From NCBI GenBank assembly GCA_017465475.1, contig JAFTWC010000039.1:1-64000 (forward strand): a DNA stretch of 64,000 bases, in the 5' to 3' direction. Source of the stretch: Lachnospiraceae bacterium (GTDB lineage Bacteria; Bacillota; Clostridia; Lachnospirales; Lachnospiraceae). The position numbers were made by a program, and so were the translations under genes. Every line of letters starts with the position of its first letter. Within the stretch, counting starts at the first letter, position 1. Under the pieces are notes generated by a model. The model was given only the letters and a program-made list of their open reading frames with translations, had not been told where the DNA came from and ran no database searches. This document shows, piece by piece, positions 62,165 through 64,000 of this stretch.

Positions 62165-63295
62165 TTACTGTCCGCCCGCCTTAAAATTATAGACAGGACG
62201 GATTCTCTTTTCGATGTTTACCGTGTCTTTGATAACCTCTGTGATATCCTCTACCGAACGATAAGCAAAAGGTGCCTCATCTAAGGTGTCCTTGCCGATA
62301 CAGGAAGAGTAGATACCTTTCATTTCTGCTTTGTAGGCTGATACGGTATAATGCTGCTTAATCTCCTCACGCTTCATAATCCGTCCTGCACCATGAGGAG
62401 CGGAATAGTTCCAGTCCGTATTTCCAAGTCCTGTACCAAGCAGAATACCGTCACGCATGTTAATCGGAATAATAACCGTCTCGTTTTTCTTGGCAGAAAT
62501 AGCTCCCTTCCGCAATATCGGAATGTTCCCGGAAAAATCCACATAGTTATGGATACAGGAATAGCTGTCGGTCACTTTCCATTTCATACCTTTTACCAGC
62601 TCATCTAACATAATCTCCCGGTTCAGTTCTGCGAACTGCTGTACCAATTCCAAATCATGAAAATAGTCTTCTTTTAAAGCTCCGTCAAGCCATGTAAGTT
62701 CATACGGCGCTTGGATTCCCTGTGACTTTAGGTACTTTTGTCCTTCGTTCAGATAGTATTCCGTCACTTCTTTTCCAAGGTGGCGACTGCCGGAGTGAAG
62801 CACCACATAAAAAGTGCCCTCTTCATCGACATCCACTTCAATGAAATGATTGCCACCACCCAGTGTTCCGAGGCTGTGTAATGCCTTATCAAAACGGATG
62901 CTCTTATAACACCGAAGGTTGGACAGCTCCATCGCATCTGCGAAACGGTGTATTTTACTTCGGATGGCAAAGCCGGAAGGGATGTTCTCACGAATCACCT
63001 TATCCAACTTTTGAAACTCTACTTTAGAAGTCTTCAGTTTTGCCAGTGTCATACCGCATCCGATATCAATACCAACCAAATTGGGCAAAATACGCTCTCC
63101 AACGGTCATTGTAAGTCCGATAGTTCCGACCTTTCCTGGATGTACATCCGGCATCACACGGATAACAGAACCTTTGGAAGTCTCGTTATCGCAGAGCATC
63201 TGAATCTGTGCAATGGCATAATCATCCACTGCGGTCTGTTCGTTGTTTGTTGTGAAAATTGTTGCGGAAGTACAGATTCCGTTTACTGTTCTCAT
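62165..63295 (-). CDS. rtcB: RNA 3'-phosphate ligase RtcB (RtcB2-like)
   Basis: Joins RNA 3'-phosphate (or cyclic phosphate) to 5'-OH ends using GTP and Mn2+. The 376-residue protein shows the metal ligands in VGIDIGCGM, GGGNHFIEV and HSGSRHLGKEV, a later His in CIHNYVDF, and the guanylylated His in NYSAPHGAGRIMKR. It is shorter than classical RtcB and fits the PrfH-linked form. GAAAGGAT precedes the ATG. It is first gene of the operon, after a 300-nt leader with an internal terminator. Confidence 0.95.
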   Translation of the reverse strand: MRTVNGICTSATIFTTNNEQTAVDDYAIAQIQMLCDNETSKGSVIRVMPDVHPGKVGTIGLTMTVGERILPNLVGIDIGCGMTLAKLKTSKVEFQKLDKVIRENIPSGFAIRSKIHRFADAMELSNLRCYKSIRFDKALHSLGTLGGGNHFIEVDVDEEGTFYVVLHSGSRHLGKEVTEYYLNEGQKYLKSQGIQAPYELTWLDGALKEDYFHDLELVQQFAELNREIMLDELVKGMKWKVTDSYSCIHNYVDFSGNIPILRKGAISAKKNETVIIPINMRDGILLGTGLGNTDWNYSAPHGAGRIMKREEIKQHYTVSAYKAEMKGIYSSCIGKDTLDEAPFAYRSVEDITEVIKDTVNIEKRIRPVYNFKAGGQ

Positions 63296-63340
63296 ATAAA
63301 AATCCTTTCTGTTGGTGGTGTTTCTTGCAAAAAAGGGCGC

Positions 63341-63364
63341 AAAAAAACACCTTCTCTAAAGGTG
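63341..63364 (-). terminator. Internal (leader) terminator before rtcB
   Basis: CACCTT-TAGAG-AAGGTG followed by seven Ts on the minus strand, 45 bp before the rtcB start. The 3' arm GGTGTTT can also pair with AAACACC just downstream, which would break the terminator. Confidence 0.75.
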
Positions 63365-63447
63365 CGGTGTCCATCCAATCACAAAGGGATACATACAGTA
63401 ATGGTATAGAATATAGATTACCCTATCTTAGATGCAGGCGCAAAGAA

Positions 63448-63525
63448 CTACATCCAGTAAAAAAGGACAACCGAACCTCTGTTAATAGCTATGAATTTGT
63501 TGAATGATAAATTAATCTTCTGCAT
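63448..63525 (-). CDS. 25-codon leader peptide ORF
   Basis: Begins ATG CAG AAG after a perfect AAAGGAGGA site and encodes MQKINLSFNKFIAINRGSVV plus five residues, ending before the leader terminator. It lies between the rtcB promoter and rtcB. Its strong ribosome site and place suggest that its translation controls read-through into rtcB. Confidence 0.55.
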   Translation of the reverse strand: MQKINLSFNKFIAINRGSVVLFYWM

Positions 63526-63599
63526 GATTGTCCTCCTTTCAAACGGGTTAATAGTTTCGATAATACAAGCGATTTGCAAAACCACTTGTTATGCTGTGT

Positions 63600-63628
63600 A
63601 GTATATCGGCAAAAATCGGTTTTGTCAA
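63600..63628 (-). promoter_or_regulatory. rtcB-prfH promoter
   Basis: Minus-strand TTGACA (63623-63628), a 17-bp spacer and TATACT (63600-63605). Confidence 0.8.
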
Positions 63629-63638
63629 TAGGTCTGTT

Positions 63639-64000
63639 CTAAAGTTCTCTTTTAAACTCTGCTTTTACCAACTTATAAAAAGAGCTTCGTTTAAGTCCCA
63701 ATAACTCCATCGCTTTTTTTGCTGATATCTCCCCGGCATTCCATTTCTCCATTACTTCATCCCAGTTATCCGGCACAACCAAACGAGGGCGTCCCAAATA
63801 CTTCCCTTTTGCTTTGGCTGCATCTATTCCTTCACGCTGTCGCTCTAAAGTTGTTTCACGCTCCTGTTCCGCAATACTAGCAAGTACTTCTATAATGATA
63901 TTTTCAATCATTTCTACAATCCACTCGTTTCCTTTTCCTTCTTCTATACGGATCATAGATGTCGGTAAATCAATAATCATTAATCGGATGCCATTATCTT
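63639..64000 (-). CDS. Serine recombinase (resolvase/invertase type), C-terminal part
   Basis: The visible ~120 residues cover the end of the catalytic domain (LMIIDLPTSM), the long E helix (MIENIIIEVLASIAEQERETTLERQREGI) and the DNA-binding tail (GKYLGRPR; ISAKKAMELLGLKRSSFYKLVK). The frame runs off the right edge, so the catalytic Ser is outside the window. It is a small resolvase/invertase, distinct from the large recombinase at 54-56 kb. Confidence 0.9.
   Translation of the reverse strand, partial: DNGIRLMIIDLPTSMIRIEEGKGNEWIVEMIENIIIEVLASIAEQERETTLERQREGIDAAKAKGKYLGRPRLVVPDNWDEVMEKWNAGEISAKKAMELLGLKRSSFYKLVKAEFKREL

Overview
The window reads as chromosome of a mid-GC anaerobic Firmicute, most probably Lachnospiraceae. 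Reasons: the housekeeping genes have clostridial character, the tad-type pilus cluster carries a DUF5702-like protein and an FHA protein, an L-arabinose gene pair sits under an AraR-type GntR regulator, and metK lies behind a SAM-I riboswitch. This is inference from gene content; no rRNA or tRNA is present to confirm it.

Layout. 1-7889: a complete type I-C CRISPR-Cas locus on the minus strand (cas3-cas5-cas8c-cas7-cas4-cas1-cas2, leader, array). Only the leader-proximal end of the array is inside the window. 8139-29161: ordinary core and metabolic genes: a Ca2+-type P-ATPase, a CotH-like lipoprotein, trxA, trmB, araR-like/araD/SEC-C methionine aminopeptidase, a D,D-carboxypeptidase, a membrane protein with FliM-like peptide motifs, an aldo/keto reductase plus GH31 enzyme, SAM-riboswitch-metK, a GH3 beta-glucosidase, a HIT protein, a flavodoxin/SCP2-like protein and a rhomboid protease. 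29286-37190: a tad/Flp-like secretion operon on the minus strand (tadA', tadB, tadC, Flp1, DUF5702, two TadE-like proteins, an A24-like prepilin peptidase, FHA). Its first gene, tadA, is cut: only the C-terminal ~120 codons remain.

37.17-64 kb is an accessory island that begins inside tadA. A short repeat, core CTCGG(G/T)TGAGCATCTT followed by a GACA-type tail, lies exactly at the tadA break. It recurs in the same orientation at ~40.65, 43.29, 45.56 and 46.61 kb, with a weaker match at 52.80 kb. The copies separate self-contained blocks that look like defence or accessory modules: (1) a STAND NTPase with TPR and Sel1 repeats; (2) a dehydrogenase-like protein with an XRE regulator and a decayed gene; (3) a small exported protein with a poly-A frameshift, a possible nuclease and an HsdR-N-like protein; (4) a lone two-TM protein; (5) a Gabija-like gajA/gajB pair, a STAS/GHKL ATPase and an XRE regulator. 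At three of the internal copies, terminators face the repeat from both sides. After the last copy comes a mobility module: a short relaxase and partner, an Xis-like protein, a large serine recombinase, a second recombinase-like protein without the catalytic serine, a HerA/FtsK-like ATPase and two unknown genes.

My main hypothesis is that this is a cassette-chromosome-like (SCC-like) island in which defence modules accumulated at one recombinase attachment site in tadA. The right end (60-64 kb) adds a strongly promoted ~460-nt candidate ncRNA, and a prfH-rtcB ribosome-rescue/RNA-repair operon whose leader carries a 25-codon ORF and an internal terminator, an attenuator-like layout. The island continues past the window edge through a partial resolvase gene.
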